Below the pieces are notes generated by a model that was not told where the DNA came from, did not search any database, and saw only the letters and a program-made list of their open reading frames with translations. This document shows, in pieces, positions 10,707 to 23,560 of a DNA stretch of 64,000 nucleotides. A program made the position numbers and the translations under genes. Each line of letters begins with the position of its first letter. Positions within the stretch are counted from its first letter, which is position 1. Source of the DNA: Lepidurus packardi (taxonomy: Eukaryota; Arthropoda; Branchiopoda; Notostraca; Triopsidae); the NCBI GenBank assembly GCA_023053545.1, contig JAKZAN010000004.1, positions 6,696,001-6,760,000 on the forward strand, given 5' to 3'.

Positions 10707-13700
10707 TTAACTCGGTACGAATTCCAAAAAATCCTTCTCAATGACTCCCTCCACCAAACTCATGTTCTCAACGTCGCTAACACTCGTAGGTTCCCAAGGT
10801 TGGCTTAAAAGGTCAAAAAACGGATACAGCTCCATCAAAGACTTGATACTAGAGTGTTCCAACAACAGAGGCTGTCCAGGCTTCATTTCGAGCTTCTTCT
10901 TGCAGCCACCCATCTTATCACCCTACAACACCACCATAAATTAGTAATTTTTGCTAATTAATACAAATCTTCTCACTTTAGCTTCCATCAGCTTGGCTAG
11001 CCTCGTAACATGTGGGATATATTCGTGACTCTGGCTGGGAAGTTCTTCCGTTTTGCCACCAACAAACGCCCAGCGATACCTACAAAGAGGATCACAATGT
11101 ACTAATGATTGGAAAACTTTAGGAATCAAGTTTACATCTGGAACTGAGGCAGTCTCGCAGCTGGTAAAGCCAGAGCAACGTCCAGGAGCTTACAGACTGA
11201 TAAATATAGTTGCAACCAGGCAGGATTGCCGTGGGCCTGGAGTCCATTGGTACTGCTCACAACCCAAGACGAATCCAGTGAAGACAGTCTTCTCAAATGA
11301 GCGCTACAATAAGTATTTCATTCAGTAAAGACGAGGGGAAAGAGGGAAAATAACAATCAAGGAAAAAGCTCAAAGCTGCCCCATGCATAGAAGCGCCTAC
11401 TATTACCTGTCAAGTCGTTTATCCCAGCTAATGTATCCGTTAACAAAGCGGACAAAAGAAAGGACCCAAAAAAACCGACAGTTAGTAAGAGAACAGGACA
11501 TGTAAGGTGAAACGAACTATTAGTCGAGAAGTCGAGTCCATAACTAATGACCGTGTATCTCTCTTCTTCTTTCTTAATTCACAAAAGTTACCTGAATTCC
11601 TCCGAGTCACGGCGCAACTGATGTTCGATTAATGAAAAAACTTGGATCATTTCCGCAATAATAGTGGGCCAAAGTGACGTCACATGGTCCGAGGACATTC
11701 GCAGCAAAATGACGCGGAAGCACAAGAAAACTTGGGCTTGCACATTAGGTGCTGGCTGAGGCAATCTAAGACTTTCTGCTAGTTTTTCTGGGAAAAAATA
11801 AAAAAAATACAATTTATTGAAAATTCCATTGGGATATTTGTATATGTTGCCTTGAATATCCGGCATGAATCGCTGATACTGGTCAACGTCACTGCAGAAT
11901 AAAACGAAAGAAAGTCGCTTCAATAATTGAGCTCGTAGATCCATTTCTTGCTCTTTGCTAGCGAATAAATTTAACGAACTGGACGGCGTTACTGATACAC
12001 GTGCTGAATAATTTAAGAAATAAGAATGTCAATGCAATTGTTACTTTACAATACAACAATTGATTTACTGAGCAGATCTCTGAAAGTTAGCTTGTCGTGG
12101 GTCATTAGATGATCCACAATCGTTTTCCAAGCTTTTAAGCTGCTTAAATCCATCTGGAATAGCGCGGGATCCAACAGGAGATCAAAGGCTTCTTTTTTCC
12201 ATGCTTTTCGACTGTACTGGAAAGTGCTAAGACCAGCCAGCAGCTCCGACGCAGCGAGAAATGCGGGTAACGTAGTTTGACTGTGGTACTTCAAGTACGG
12301 GGTCACATGGGTTAAAACTGTGCTCAGAAGTGGGAAGACTTTGTCTCTGTCTTCCGACGAATACACTAGATCTTGCAAGGTGGGAAGCAATTCTGCTAAT
12401 ACTGTCAGGGCTTGGACACTATACGGTGCTAACGACTGAAGATTTGTACTGGGAAGCGTAGAGGAAGAAGATAGGGAACTATACGATGAATCTTCCGACG
12501 AAATGTCAGGAAGTTCATGCAAATCCGGACTAAGACACTCAATGTCTTTCCTAACTGCCAGGTTTCTTCTCAGCCAAGTAGTCTGCTCCAAGCAAGAACC
12601 AGCCACTGTCGCACAGGCTTCGATCAACTGCAAAAAATCCAAATTAAACTGCAAGTTAACAACTTTAACTGAACAATACCTTAGCGGCAACTTCCTGCAA
12701 CTCTTTTTGTTCTTTCCGCTCCAGATTGCCCGACTTCTGCACTGTTTCGTGCAGCACTGCCATGAGAAGAAATAATGTAGGTGGGGAAGTAGGCATTCCT
12801 TCTTTTAGAAGTGCAATTAAGGAGCTCCAGCACTCGGACAACTGATGCTTGCTTAGATGTTGCAAGTAGGCGTAGAAGAATTGCAACAAACTCACATCCA
12901 ACGGTTGCCTCTAAGAAATATTCCTTATTACTCAGACTTTACTCAATTGAAATAAAAATATTAACTCACCTGAGTACCTCCTTCAATGGGGGGAGGTTGC
13001 TTGACCACCAATTTCACATTCTGGACCAAGTTATCAATGGGTAATGCTTTGATGGATGAAACCAGATCAACCAAGACTAGCAAATCAGGTCCAAAGTGAG
13101 GTAAAACCTTGAAAATCCCAAACATTATTATTAATCTTCTTTAAAAATAGTCTTCCATGCCTTTTTGTTATTATTCCTGCCCTTTCGATCTTGCCAAACC
13201 ACAGCCATGGCTGCTAAGAAGCTCGGGCTATGATGGTGGGCTACGGGACTGAGTAACTCCAAAACGTGATGACGTAAAACGCGAGGAACTCCACCAACAC
13301 AATTTCTCGTCTCCCTAGATCAACAGAGCTGTATAGTTTGATTCACATATAATTCAAAATAAGAAATATTTACTTGGCTGTAATTGCTTCCCATAAAGTA
13401 GCAGAGCAAGCGATTACTCGTGGTAAATGCGAAAGTAAATTCCTTCGCACTATAACATAAGGATCTTCTTCCGAGGAACTACCATCCTATACAAAAAAAT
13501 ACATGGATAAAACAATTAGTATAAGAAAAGAACATGAAAAATAAACAGAACCTTGGCAGGAGCTGTTGGAGTGAAGGCATGCACTAGATTATGTAAAATT
13601 TGGCCCGTATTAGTGCCTGTCTGGGAGCCATTTAATCCTAAATTCCCATGGAGGCTGTAAGTTGAAGGCAACATAGCTAAATGCGCCATTGCCAAGCTGC

Positions 13701-16700
13701 CATCCAAGAGGCAGTAATGACATAAAGCCGTCAAAGCTTCTAGTAACACTGCTGCATGATCCGAAGGCATTGTACCCACCACGTCTTCTCTAAAACGCAC
13801 AAAATAAACAAATTTTCAACAAATCTGATGACTGTAAAGAGTAAACCATCGAATAAAACAATTCTACAGGAATACAGTGGTCCCTCGCATAACGAACGCA
13901 ATCCGTTCCAGGACATCGTTCGTTATGCGGAAGGCCGTTTCTCATAAGTTACTATGGGAATAATTTTGATCTGTTCCTGAGGACGGTCCAAAATCGTGAA
14001 AAATCGTAATTTTGCATTAGCACAGTGGATGCCACTTTTTTTTATTAAACCTATGAAACCACCCTCTACAGGCTTTGAACATCTCTCTCTTGTTCTAAAG
14101 CTTGTGAGCTTGTTCACGAGTGGATCTTCTAAGCTCTTCATACATGACCCTAGATTCCTGCGTGGTTAGATCTTCTTTCGTTTTCCTTTCACTAATCCAA
14201 ACTAACAGCAACCTCTCCATTTCATCATTAAATGATTTTCTGTGCAATTGTGAACAAACTCTTGAGACTCCCTTGGCCACCTTAGCTTTCATGATTGATT
14301 CTCTATTGGCTAAAATCGTTCCTATGGTTGACTTGATCACTCCACATTCAGCTACAAGATCCACAATTCTAGCTCTTCAGTCTTTTTTATCTAAGATTTC
14401 TGGCTTCACTTCAATAGTAAGTGCTTTTCTACTCTTCTCATTAACCGTCTTCTTAGGTGCCATTTTGACAACACTAATAAAGCACTGAAACTTTCCACAA
14501 GTTTCAAATGTAAAAAACACAACAGAGCGCGCGTGCAGTTCGTAATGCGGGACCACGTTCGTCATGCGGAACATTTTCCAGTCCGCGCGCGTTCGTTACG
14601 TTGAACATTCGTAATGCGAGGCACCACTTTATAACCATATGAATGTATATTACCTGACTCGATAAGCTGCAGTAACTTCTTCTAAATTCAAGCAAAGCTG
14701 AGGCATTAAGGCCATAACAATGCTTGGCAAAGCTTTGTTGAAAAACGGCAAACTTGTAGTAATGAGCGTTACTAAATGTCCATGCCAGTTCCGCATACTT
14801 TTCTACAATGACAATTTAAAAAAAAAATCATTAGGAAATACTACCCAAACGAGAAGCCGATTTTTTTTTCTTTACTTGTCTGAGACCAATCAGTAAAGCA
14901 GCGAGGAACATAGGCTGCGCAGCAATGGGCAATCCAGTGTAAAACTTGAAGCTTTGGCTGTCTTTGCTTCTAATGGCATTAGCACTAAGAATCTCGTCGG
15001 AGTACTTGCAAACCTGATCTTCTAGCATGATCACAGCCCCCAACAATCTAAATAAACGCAAAGTCAAATTAACAAAAGAAATAACAAAATTTAGGTAACT
15101 TAAAGGATGCACGTACTTGAGTGTGTACATAAGCAGAGTCTCGGAATAACCGTAAGAAGACCATATATCATTATGCTCTAAAATTCGCTCGCTCAACGTT
15201 TTTCGTCCGGGATTGTTGCCCACCGTTTTCAAGGCATGAATCAATGAGGCTAGGCAATGCAACGCTACTTTCTGAAGCCGACATCTGGCAAGCATGTCCG
15301 CCACATACGAAGCGAAGCCCTTTCCACTCTCTTTTACGATATTAACCAACTCTTTGACTATCAACGTCAGAATTTCCGCTGAAAGCGCTTGCACTTCCCG
15401 ATTTCCTTTCACATCTTCGTGTTTTGCTTTAGCGTTACTAGGAGCGTAATACGTTCGCAAGTTATACAGCAAAACCGTGACAAGCGCTTCCAAATACATC
15501 GCATTCCGAAAGAAGGCCAAGTGCTCTGCACTCAAATCGCTTTCAAACCCTTGTCCCAAGATAGATTGTCGATGCCGGGCCAACAAACTGTAGATGGCGT
15601 TGGTCTTGGATGCTTGGATGGCTGTAGAGCTCAGCGTGTAGGTAGTTAAACGTGATTGGTTGCTTAGAATGGTTCTGACAATGGTTAGCACGTACAAGAG
15701 ACGGGACGAGTCGCCTACGTGAACGTAAAGCAGCAAATGCGAGTGTAACGGGAAGATATCTGGGCTCATTTTCTTTGCCACACGGATTTTGCAGGTTTGC
15801 ACAACGTCTTGCACCAAATGGTCCAAGATCCCCTTCACTATCGCCAGCGCTTCCTTCTTAGGACTTAAAGGCTCCACAGATGAGCTCGTTTGAGTGAGAG
15901 AAGGATCCAGATCCGGAAACGGGTTCACGATCAAAGACATGGGACTCAAGTTAGGCAGACTCGCTCCCTTAACTAAGGCGTGCTCCAGCGTTTGGTTACT
16001 TGTATTGTTCGCGATAGAGGTCATTGTAAGAACCCGTCGAGGTGGATTACCGGGCATATTGGCAACCACGGGTTGTTGGTTTATAAGATGGTAGGTTACT
16101 TGACCGTCTACCGAACTCACAGCTCGGATTCGGGCTTCACTGCTCTCGATTTCGTTCGAAATCAGAACGGGTCTTGGGGTAGCAAGATGCAAGTGGCGAA
16201 TGCTGACTTTGGCTGTACTGCTGTCCAGTAAAGACAGCAACAAAGGGTCCATCAAACGTACCATATCGCCTCGCAAAAGAGCTTGGCTGAGCCAATCTCG
16301 TGCTGCGCACTGGATTGCAGAAGATGGATGATCCAAAAAGTCGAAAAGTCGAAGGAGACATCGGTCGAATTGCTGGGAATTACGCCTGGGATCAATTTGC
16401 CTACTTAAATGCCAGAAGAGGATCAATTTCCTGAGGGATGTAAGGAGCTGTTCCACGGAATCGATTTGGCTGAGGTCGCTCAGTATGATTTCGGGAATAA
16501 CGTTGCCTGTAGGGCAGGACGCAATGCTGTGAAGCAGTTCTACGCAGGCTAGCTGTTGCTCGGACTTCAACTGATCCAAATACGACCACAATCTCACTCC
16601 CAAAACCTGAAAGTTTAAATTTAGCCCGTTAAATCATTTCAAAACGTTTCTAAAATATTCATTAGTAATTATATATTTCTATATTAGTTCACTAGACATT

Positions 16701-19700
16701 TTTATATTAGTTCATTAGATATTTTTAGTGAATTTTTAACTATAATTATAGAACTAATCGAATTAAAGTTTACTTGAAGAGTCCATGTATGTTTGGCGAT
16801 AGTTTGCACATGCTGACTTTCAATGAGAGGCGCAATGACAACGCTAACTGTTTGCTGGATATCGGATCCTTCCTTTAACGCAATTTGGCTAGTTTTCTTA
16901 AGAGAGAAACATAAATAAAAAACCGTTCTGACTAATTTTAAAGTCCAAATACCGATAAAGCCAATGATTGGTTTGTCGCCATAAGATCCACGAACACAGA
17001 CGCAGCTATAAATTGTACATTCGAGAGTTGAATAGGTAAAAGGCAAGCACAGCCAAGTAGGATCTGTAACCATTCAGGCAATTCTTTCCAAATCACTGAA
17101 AAGACAAAAAAATAACAAAATTAGCACGTCAGTACGAAATAGTAGAGAAAGCTTCAAACTAAAAAAGCTTACATTCTTGGACGTTGTTATTGGAAGGCAC
17201 TAGGCATTGTGCAGCCAAGGAGTAACTAGGAAAACAGGAAAGTTCTTGGAGAAAATCGCACAGTAGCTTGAAAACAGGCCCGCATTGATCTGCATGGGGT
17301 TTTCCTGACAACAAAACCACGCTGTGTCCCCCGTACTCGTGTAAATCTATTGGGACCTCTGTTTTAACTTTGAAGGAGTCACAGTCGATGCAGTTTTGCA
17401 ATAAAAGCTGCAATTTGGCACTTGAACTGGAATCATCATTGGGGTGGCAGAGACTTCTCGTAATGCTTTCCAGTACAACTTCTGGCGAGCTTCCGTCCAC
17501 AACTTCGTTAGCTATGAACTCCATGAGCAATTTTTTGGCATGTTCTGTGATGTCGCGTATGACTTCCAACTGCCTTTGTATGAAAGGTGTCGAGAGTAGG
17601 GCTTCATTGGGAGTAGTGCAAGCACTAGTGTAGTTACTGTCGGAATCCTCGGTGCTGAAATGGGAAGCACGTTCGGGTTCCGTAAACAGTGCTGGGTGAA
17701 GTAATTCCGGCTGGACTTTGCTAAGCAGAACCCGACAGACCTTCAAACTGGCCGAGAGCTCCGACAGGGATAATCGGTGTAAGGACAGATGCTCGACGAT
17801 TTGGCTGAGGAGAATGGGTAAGTGTTCTGTCGTCGTTTCACTCGTTGAATCGAGGGGAATGACATCCAGCAGGTGCTCGACAAGCCAAGCGATCTCAGTG
17901 ATTGAAGGAAGACCGCTTCCTACGGGTAATACCGTCTCATTGGAGCGGAGTTGTCTTTTGGACAGCAACTGACCACAGTAAGTCCACACATAGTAAGGTT
18001 CCAAAGTGCCAAACAGCAAATTGGCGGTTTTGATAAGCTCATTATGATGAGGTTTGGCAGGCGAATCCGGAGCAGCTGCTACGTTCTTATCTTTCACACA
18101 GGAAAAGTGCAAGGCTCTAAAAGTCAAAAGGTTTTTGTTTAAATGCAACAGGAAAAATAGGATTTACTTCTCCCTTTTTCTTTTTTTTTTACCTGAAAAC
18201 ATCGAGTAGGACGTCATCCAAGATTAGCGGACCGATTTCAGGTTTTTCAAGCAGGGAGACTAACAAACGGTATGGTTTGAGATCACAGGGAGTACTTTCA
18301 CAACTTTCTTTCAGCAGATTGCCTAACGCCTAAAAATAGAAGTTGGAGGTAAGCAAAGAAGCTGTTTTCTAGTTTCGAAAGCCAAGATACATACTTGACA
18401 TAAAATATCTCTCGCATAGAGGTCAAAGTACGGGGCATATTCCACTTCACTGCACGCACTTCCTCGGCTTTCGCTTCGTTTGACCAGTGGATGATCCACG
18501 GCAAGTCCGGTCAGATTTACTTCAGAACCCAGAAGCCAGGAATACAAACGTCTGTTAAAAACCAAATAATTTGAAAAAATTAGAAAAGCGATTATCAGAT
18601 GGAATAAAAAATATTAAAATACAGTAGTAGGAAATTATAACATAACTACCTGTTTAAAGACATGTCACGTCGTAGAATTGTGTGCAAAGCTGCAGCCAAA
18701 ACACGAGCTTTATCATCGTTCATTAAAGGACAAGAATGTAGGGGGAAAGCGCATAATAGAAGTTCCAGAGCACTGCGCTGTACCAAGAGGTTCGAATCTT
18801 GCAAAGCTGCACACAAACCATGGACCTACGATGAGATTATTAAAGATTTTTGTATGTCTTGTACAAGATTTTAAATAAATGTTTACCATTGTTTCTAAGC
18901 AAGTGCCAACAATATGGATTTGGTCGTCCAAAGACAGTTTCTTTTGGAAATGACTTAATATAAAGACCAACGCCGGTAAGCGAACAGCTGGATTGGCTTG
19001 CAAACATTGCCACATTGCTCCATAGAAATGTGCAGCTCCTACACCCCCACTAACCTTCTCCAATAACATCGTCGTTCTGGAAATATTTTTTACTTTATTA
19101 ATCTGACTGCAACAGAAAATACAAAAAATACCTCTCAAAATGATCATTTCCTTCTTCTAATCCAGGCAAAACTCCACTTAAAAAACCGCAAAGACAGGAA
19201 CGCAAGGAGGAGCCTAATGGAATGAAATGCGTTTCATATAAAGATAACAAAGCTGGACGTACATTCATTGCAGCGTGGCCAAGAAGTGGAAATATACCTA
19301 AATCATAAAGGTTCAACAAAGTGGTATATAGTGAACTTCAAACGAACCGGCTGAGTAAATAAAAAGCTCTTGGCTTAGTCTGCCAGGACCCATAGCTTTG
19401 AAAATAATGTCGTAAGTTTCCAGTGCCTTTAAATGGACTCCAGCAGGCAATGCAGGGTGAAGACATTGAGCCAAGCGTTTTCCCATGACAACACGACGAG
19501 GTACTAGTGGATATTTGGTGTGAGATAGTAGCACCTTGGGGTACAAAAATGAAATAATAATTGGAAATCTATTTCGGGGTTAGGAAATTTTACCTTGTTG
19601 AGCTTTCCTAGAGCTGAAATTAAGTCTGCCCATTCGCTTGTATACTCAAAGTTCTTCAGGGCTTTATCCACAGCCAGGATATAACTACATTAAAAATTTA

Positions 19701-19834
19701 AATTACATAAGCTTGTTAAAATAAACAAAAGCAAAAGCACCAAAACGTTAGCAATCGCAAGTTTGAAGGAAAATATACCTCCTGTATCTAGCATCCCCCA
19801 TAAGATCTAACTCCTCTGATAGTAGTCCAGCCAT
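10707..19834 (-). CDS. DOP1: DOP1 (Dopey) family protein, Golgi/endosome trafficking scaffold
   Basis: DOP1 proteins work with MON2 on Golgi and endosome membranes in cargo recycling and organelle transport. I can trace 25 coding exons (2142 residues; human DOP1A/B are 2465/2298). They are 19834-19779, 19684-19594, 19534-19348, 19297-19132, 19076-18887, 18825-18650, 18551-18395, 18329-18193, 18116-17173, 17095-16953, 16896-16774, 16606-15117, 15047-14876, 14802-14654, 13789-13552, 13486-13374, 13314-13182, 13107-12970, 12910-12680, 12627-12069, 12003-11851, 11787-11592, 11303-11136, 11079-10977 and 10922-10707. Family signatures include the N-terminal [14 protein letters not shown] and, at the C-terminus, [33 protein letters not shown] and VEKDFLE-like VIEKDFLEF. 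The protein is mostly helical repeats with no signal peptide. The exon ending at 11851 has a GC donor. The donor after 13182 is not canonical, and a GT ten codons earlier is an alternative. The start is the ATG before [10 protein letters not shown]. Confidence 0.95.
13875..14629 (-). mobile_element. Decayed Tigger-like element inside a DOP1 intron
   Basis: The element is 755 bp and lies between DOP1 coding exons 14802-14654 and 13789-13552. Its ends are imperfect inverted repeats (left CAGTGGTCCCTCGCATAACG, right end reads AGTGGTGCCTCGCATTACG on the other strand) with TA on each side (13873-13874, 14630-14631). It contains only the N-terminal part of a transposase on the minus strand and lacks the catalytic core, so it is non-autonomous. 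It is a different family from the element at 5873-7946, since their ends diverge after CAGT. Confidence 0.8.
14040..14463 (-). pseudogene. Truncated Tigger transposase, DNA-binding half only
   Basis: On the minus strand the reading starts [16 protein letters not shown] and continues, after an in-frame stop and a frame change, into a CENP-B-like helix-turn-helix ([19 protein letters not shown]) and a second DNA-binding segment. This is the usual start of a Tigger transposase, but the DDE domain is absent. It lies wholly inside a DOP1 intron and is antisense to nothing else. Confidence 0.75.
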
Positions 19835-20585
19835 CTTATATACACCAATGCGGGATGTTCGCAACTTATCACTTCATAAATCCACGATAAATTTTAACTC
19901 TTTTCAAATCACGACGGTCACTGTTTGTTGTTGAACGAAAATCTGCCATGACGATGATCAGTTAAATAGTGCAGCGCCTCTATCGGCTTGAAATCAGTTT
20001 CCCGCGCATTAGGAAATTTGCTGCATCGCTGAAGTCAAGGCGCCTCTTTGCATCCAATTACATAAAACCGAAGATTAATATTAACGTAGTCTCAGTTGTT
20101 GCATATAATCAAATAGGAATGAATAAAATGTGTGAAATTAATTCTTTGTATAAAATATCTACTGAGTAAAAAGGTTTAGTCACGATAGGTTTACGTAGTA
20201 AAATGGCAATAAATTCCTGAATAGCTAAGGAAAGGCTACAACCCTCCTTTCATTTATGTTTCGTTTCTATTAAAGTATTCACTCTAGAATAAAGTGATTA
20301 ATAAAAAGGCCCTCCTTTCTATATCCTTTCATATCGGGAGAGTGGCTTTTAGAACATCTGGCAATTCCGGGGAGGACTAATGCAAGAAGGGGCACTATAA
20401 AAGTCATTTCAACGTGAAACGTTTATTCAAAATATTTTATATTTCATTTCATTAGGTTTTAGACTCCTGTAACGAAAGCCGCAGTTTTCACTAGGCAGAG
20501 CGCTTGTCACTTCGATCAATCCAACGTTGGAACCCAAACGAAGTACGAGTGACATTTTGAAGTACTGAAAAGAGAAGGAGAAGGC
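19835..20585. other. Intergenic between divergent DOP1 and array gene A
   Basis: DOP1 starts at 19834 leftward and the first array gene starts at 20586 rightward, so the stretch must carry both promoters. From about 20120 onward it is homologous to the flank upstream of gene B (from about 23625). A TATA-like box lies at 20396-20403. Confidence 0.6.
20396..20403 (+). promoter_or_regulatory. TATA-box candidate for array gene A
   Basis: TATAAAAG lies 190 bp upstream of the gene A start codon. A matching TATAAAG sits 195 bp upstream of gene B in the duplicated flank (23913-23919). Conservation of motif and spacing supports it, although the shared ancestry of the two flanks would preserve it anyway. 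Confidence 0.4.
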
Positions 20586-22247
20586 ATGGATGTATTCCAA
20601 CGAGTAGCGTTTTTTTCTACTCTTTATTTTCTACTTCTAAGTAAGTTATTTTTACATTTTTATTGTTATAAATATTACTAAGTTAAATTAAGAGTTATTT
20701 CTAAAATTGCATTGCTATAAAGGACATGTCAATGGTGTTAGCACCAGTGGTTATCTGCTTATTACAAATGTTTGTTACCAGAACAGTGTTAGTCTAACAG
20801 CTGCGAAAACAGGTGAGTCGTTTTTAATGCACTACATAATTCAAGCTCTGACGATTTTTTTGGGAAAGAGCTTATAAATATGGATGGCTTGGAATGTCGA
20901 AGACAATGTGCTACCAGAGAAAGTTGCAAGGCGTGTCACGTATTCACACACTCTGTCACGAAGAATCAAATTTGTCATTTGTACTTTAACAATCTATGTG
21001 ACACAAACGAAGTAATGATGTACCAAAATTCGTACGTTACCAGTGGTTATATTTGGGAAAAAATCTCCGGAGAGAATATCAACAACGCAACGACCTGTAA
21101 AAACGAACAAAGCTGCGTTATTTCGAATGGATTTCCTACTACAAGCACAGCTAGTTTGCCACCCTCTTCTTTTACTAGTTTCGGTACTTCTGTTACAACT
21201 TCAGGTCAAGTGAGTGGCAGCTCAACGTACGGAAGTACTGCTGGGATTATGACTGGGGCTGCGCTTTTTAATGCTAGTACTTCTCAGACGCCTGTTATTA
21301 TTACCGTTGCTGAAACTAATAATACTGAAAGTACTTTAAGTGCGTCGCCATCGTCGGTAAAAAGCAGTCTAATAGGCAATCAAACCACAGCTACAGCTGC
21401 TGGAAATTCACCAACAGGTGAAAGTACGACGAGTTCCCCTACAACAGCCCCAATACATGCCAGTTCAACAACTGCAACTACAATCTTATCGACAGCTCAA
21501 AACACGATGTCCATTATAAGCGCCTCTACCACAGGGATTCCGACAACTACAGCGAAACCTGCGGAGCCTCGGCCCCGGACTTGTTGGGATTATTATGCAT
21601 ACAATGGAACTCTTGATGGTAAGTTTTCGCTGAAGAGAACAGTTAGGTTCATACTATTTTGTTTAGTACCTGGATATGGAGCACCAAAACCGATATGGCC
21701 CACGGGATTTTCCAACGGAACGAATATTACTGCGTATTGTCGCAACGGCTATACTGCCATTATCCTTAATCACGCCATTCTCGAAGGTTTTTGGCAACAA
21801 TACGATAACAAAAATGACGTTACTGTTTTTGGGTCAACGACTCAAAGGCTCACCAGCACTAACACCACAGGCTGGAATGATTATATTTCAAGTATAAACT
21901 TTTCAATCTTGTCGGACTTAGTCAGGGCTAGCAATCGGACTTTATACTATGAGCAGCAAGGTGATTTTTCAGACGCAGTTGGCATATATTCTGGACTGGA
22001 TATTGCACCTGACGGTACTCTTACCGTCCAAGGAAGTCTTCAAATAGTTAAAGGGTCCCCTTCGAATGGGTTTACTCCGCCTGTCATCAATAGCTCGTGG
22101 GTCAGTGGTACATGCGGATCATCCTTTTGGAAAATACCCGTCACATCAACCGATATCTGCTATCAAGCGACTAACTTCCTTCTGCCAGCTCAGTACCAGG
22201 AAGTTGGCGGAACGAATCGCCGCTTCGTTGGACTGGCTTTTGGATGA
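20586..22247 (+). CDS. Array gene A: secreted PAN-like / Ser-Thr linker / novel C-terminal domain protein
   Basis: Four exons: 20586-20640, 20723-20812, 20869-21618 and 21667-22247, all joined in phase 1; 491 residues. Exon 1 is a signal peptide (MDVFQRVAFFSTLYFLLL). Exons 2 and 3 hold a PAN/apple-like cysteine module of about residues 30-115: C36, then C58, C62, C68, C71 in CRRQCATRESCKAC, and four later cysteines. Residues about 120-275 are a Ser/Thr-rich mucin-like linker with many N-glycosylation sites. The last 205 residues start at TCWDYYAYNGTL and carry WPTGFSNGT, YCRNGYTAI, NDVTVFGS, NRTLYYEQ, YSGLDIAPDGTLTVQG and DICYQ motifs. I do not recognise this domain. There is no membrane segment or GPI tail, so the protein should be secreted. 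Intron 3 is only 48 bp and is open in frame. Confidence 0.85.
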
Positions 22248-22929
22248 AAATAATATTTTTTTTTTGGCGGTCGTCCAATAACTCGATTTATCCCAAGACT
22301 CGATTTACCTTCTTTATATGCTCTTATAACCCTATCGGCACGGATCCTTTTTGGAATATTTTCTTTATCACTGACACGCTTTCTGTAATAAAAAGGCAAT
22401 AATTCATCAGTTAAAAAGCTATAATGGTTGCAAAATTAATTAAGCCCTTTCCATTCAGTCAATCGATGTGCCCATCTAAAAACCACCCACTAAAAACAAC
22501 AATATAACATCCTTCAGTACAAAACATGGAACTTTTAGTGAACCGTCAAGCATGGCAAGTTTAAAATGTCAATATTTCCATCATTATAAAATCGCTTATT
22601 AAAAAAAATTTGACGAACTTACATTATCAACTATCAACTATGTGCATTGAAACCGCAGCCACAGAGATTTTATTGGTTTCCAAAGGCATTTGGACTTAGA
22701 ATTTCGGTCAATCCATCTTCGTCAATTTCGTCAATCCATCAGAATTAGATGTGGCACCACTATTATTAGGTTTCGATAAGTACTTGGAAAAGTACGAAAC
22801 AATCATTAACCTATTGATGAGTCAAATTACCCTATCAATTCTCTACTGCATTTTCATAGGCAAGTTGTACAACTTATCAATAAGGCGATAGAACTTCCCT
22901 AACACGTATAGCAATCTCTCTATATAGCA

Positions 22930-23560
22930 TCCGCTGGTTGAATCAATACCGGTGGTGATTTGCTGGTCATAAATACGTGTTATTGGAACCCTGTTAGTCT
23001 TTCTTCTTCGGAAATAGGTACGTCCACTACTACGGCAAGCTAATTTCTAACTATGTTCTCTGAGAAGAGCAGGTAAACGTGGACGTGCTCCAATGTCGTC
23101 GAAAATGTGTTCTTCTGGAGAATTGCAAAGCTTGTCAGATCTTTACGCATACGCACTCTCTATTTTAATATCACGTTTACAACCTGTACCTAGTCAACGT
23201 ATGCGACTAGATCAACGCAACAATTTACTGGGATTCAAACGTTATCAACGGTTCTATCTGGGAGAAAATTCCCGGTGTTGTAATCAATAATGCTACGGCC
23301 TGTCGCAGTGAAAAAAACTGTATTATAGATACACCCACTACTACGCTTTTAAGGTAAACAGCGGATCCTCGGCCTCGGCCTTGCTGGGATTACTATTTTA
23401 CAACGGCACTCTTGATGGTAAGCGTTAATAGTCTTGTAAAAGAAGCGTTGATTTTTTACAAGAAACAAACGGTTGTTGATTATGCGATTCCACGGCGAAT
23501 CTGGCCCAGGTGGTTTTCCAATGTAGCGAATATGATTGTGTATGGCGTTTCTTTATATAA
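22930..23560 (+). pseudogene. Array pseudogene P1, partner of gene A
   Basis: Remnants occur in the same order as in the intact genes. Exon 2 is at about 22935-23017 (CYWNPVSLSS). Exon 3 is at about 23072-23418, with CRRKCVLLENCKACQIF, IWEKIPGV and CWDYY but several stops and a frame break. The beginning of exon 4 is at about 23470-23550 (IPRRIWPRWFSN). There is no signal exon, almost no linker, and exon 4 is cut short. It closely resembles the broken copy C at 26760-28311, and both sit directly behind an intact gene. Confidence 0.75.

Noticed and set aside
15389..18142. Plus-strand ORFs opposite DOP1 exons
   Set aside because: They are antisense shadows of long DOP1 exons with no family signature.
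18780..18815. tRNA-like GGTTCGAATC
   Set aside because: It lies within a DOP1 coding exon, and no tRNA fold surrounds it.
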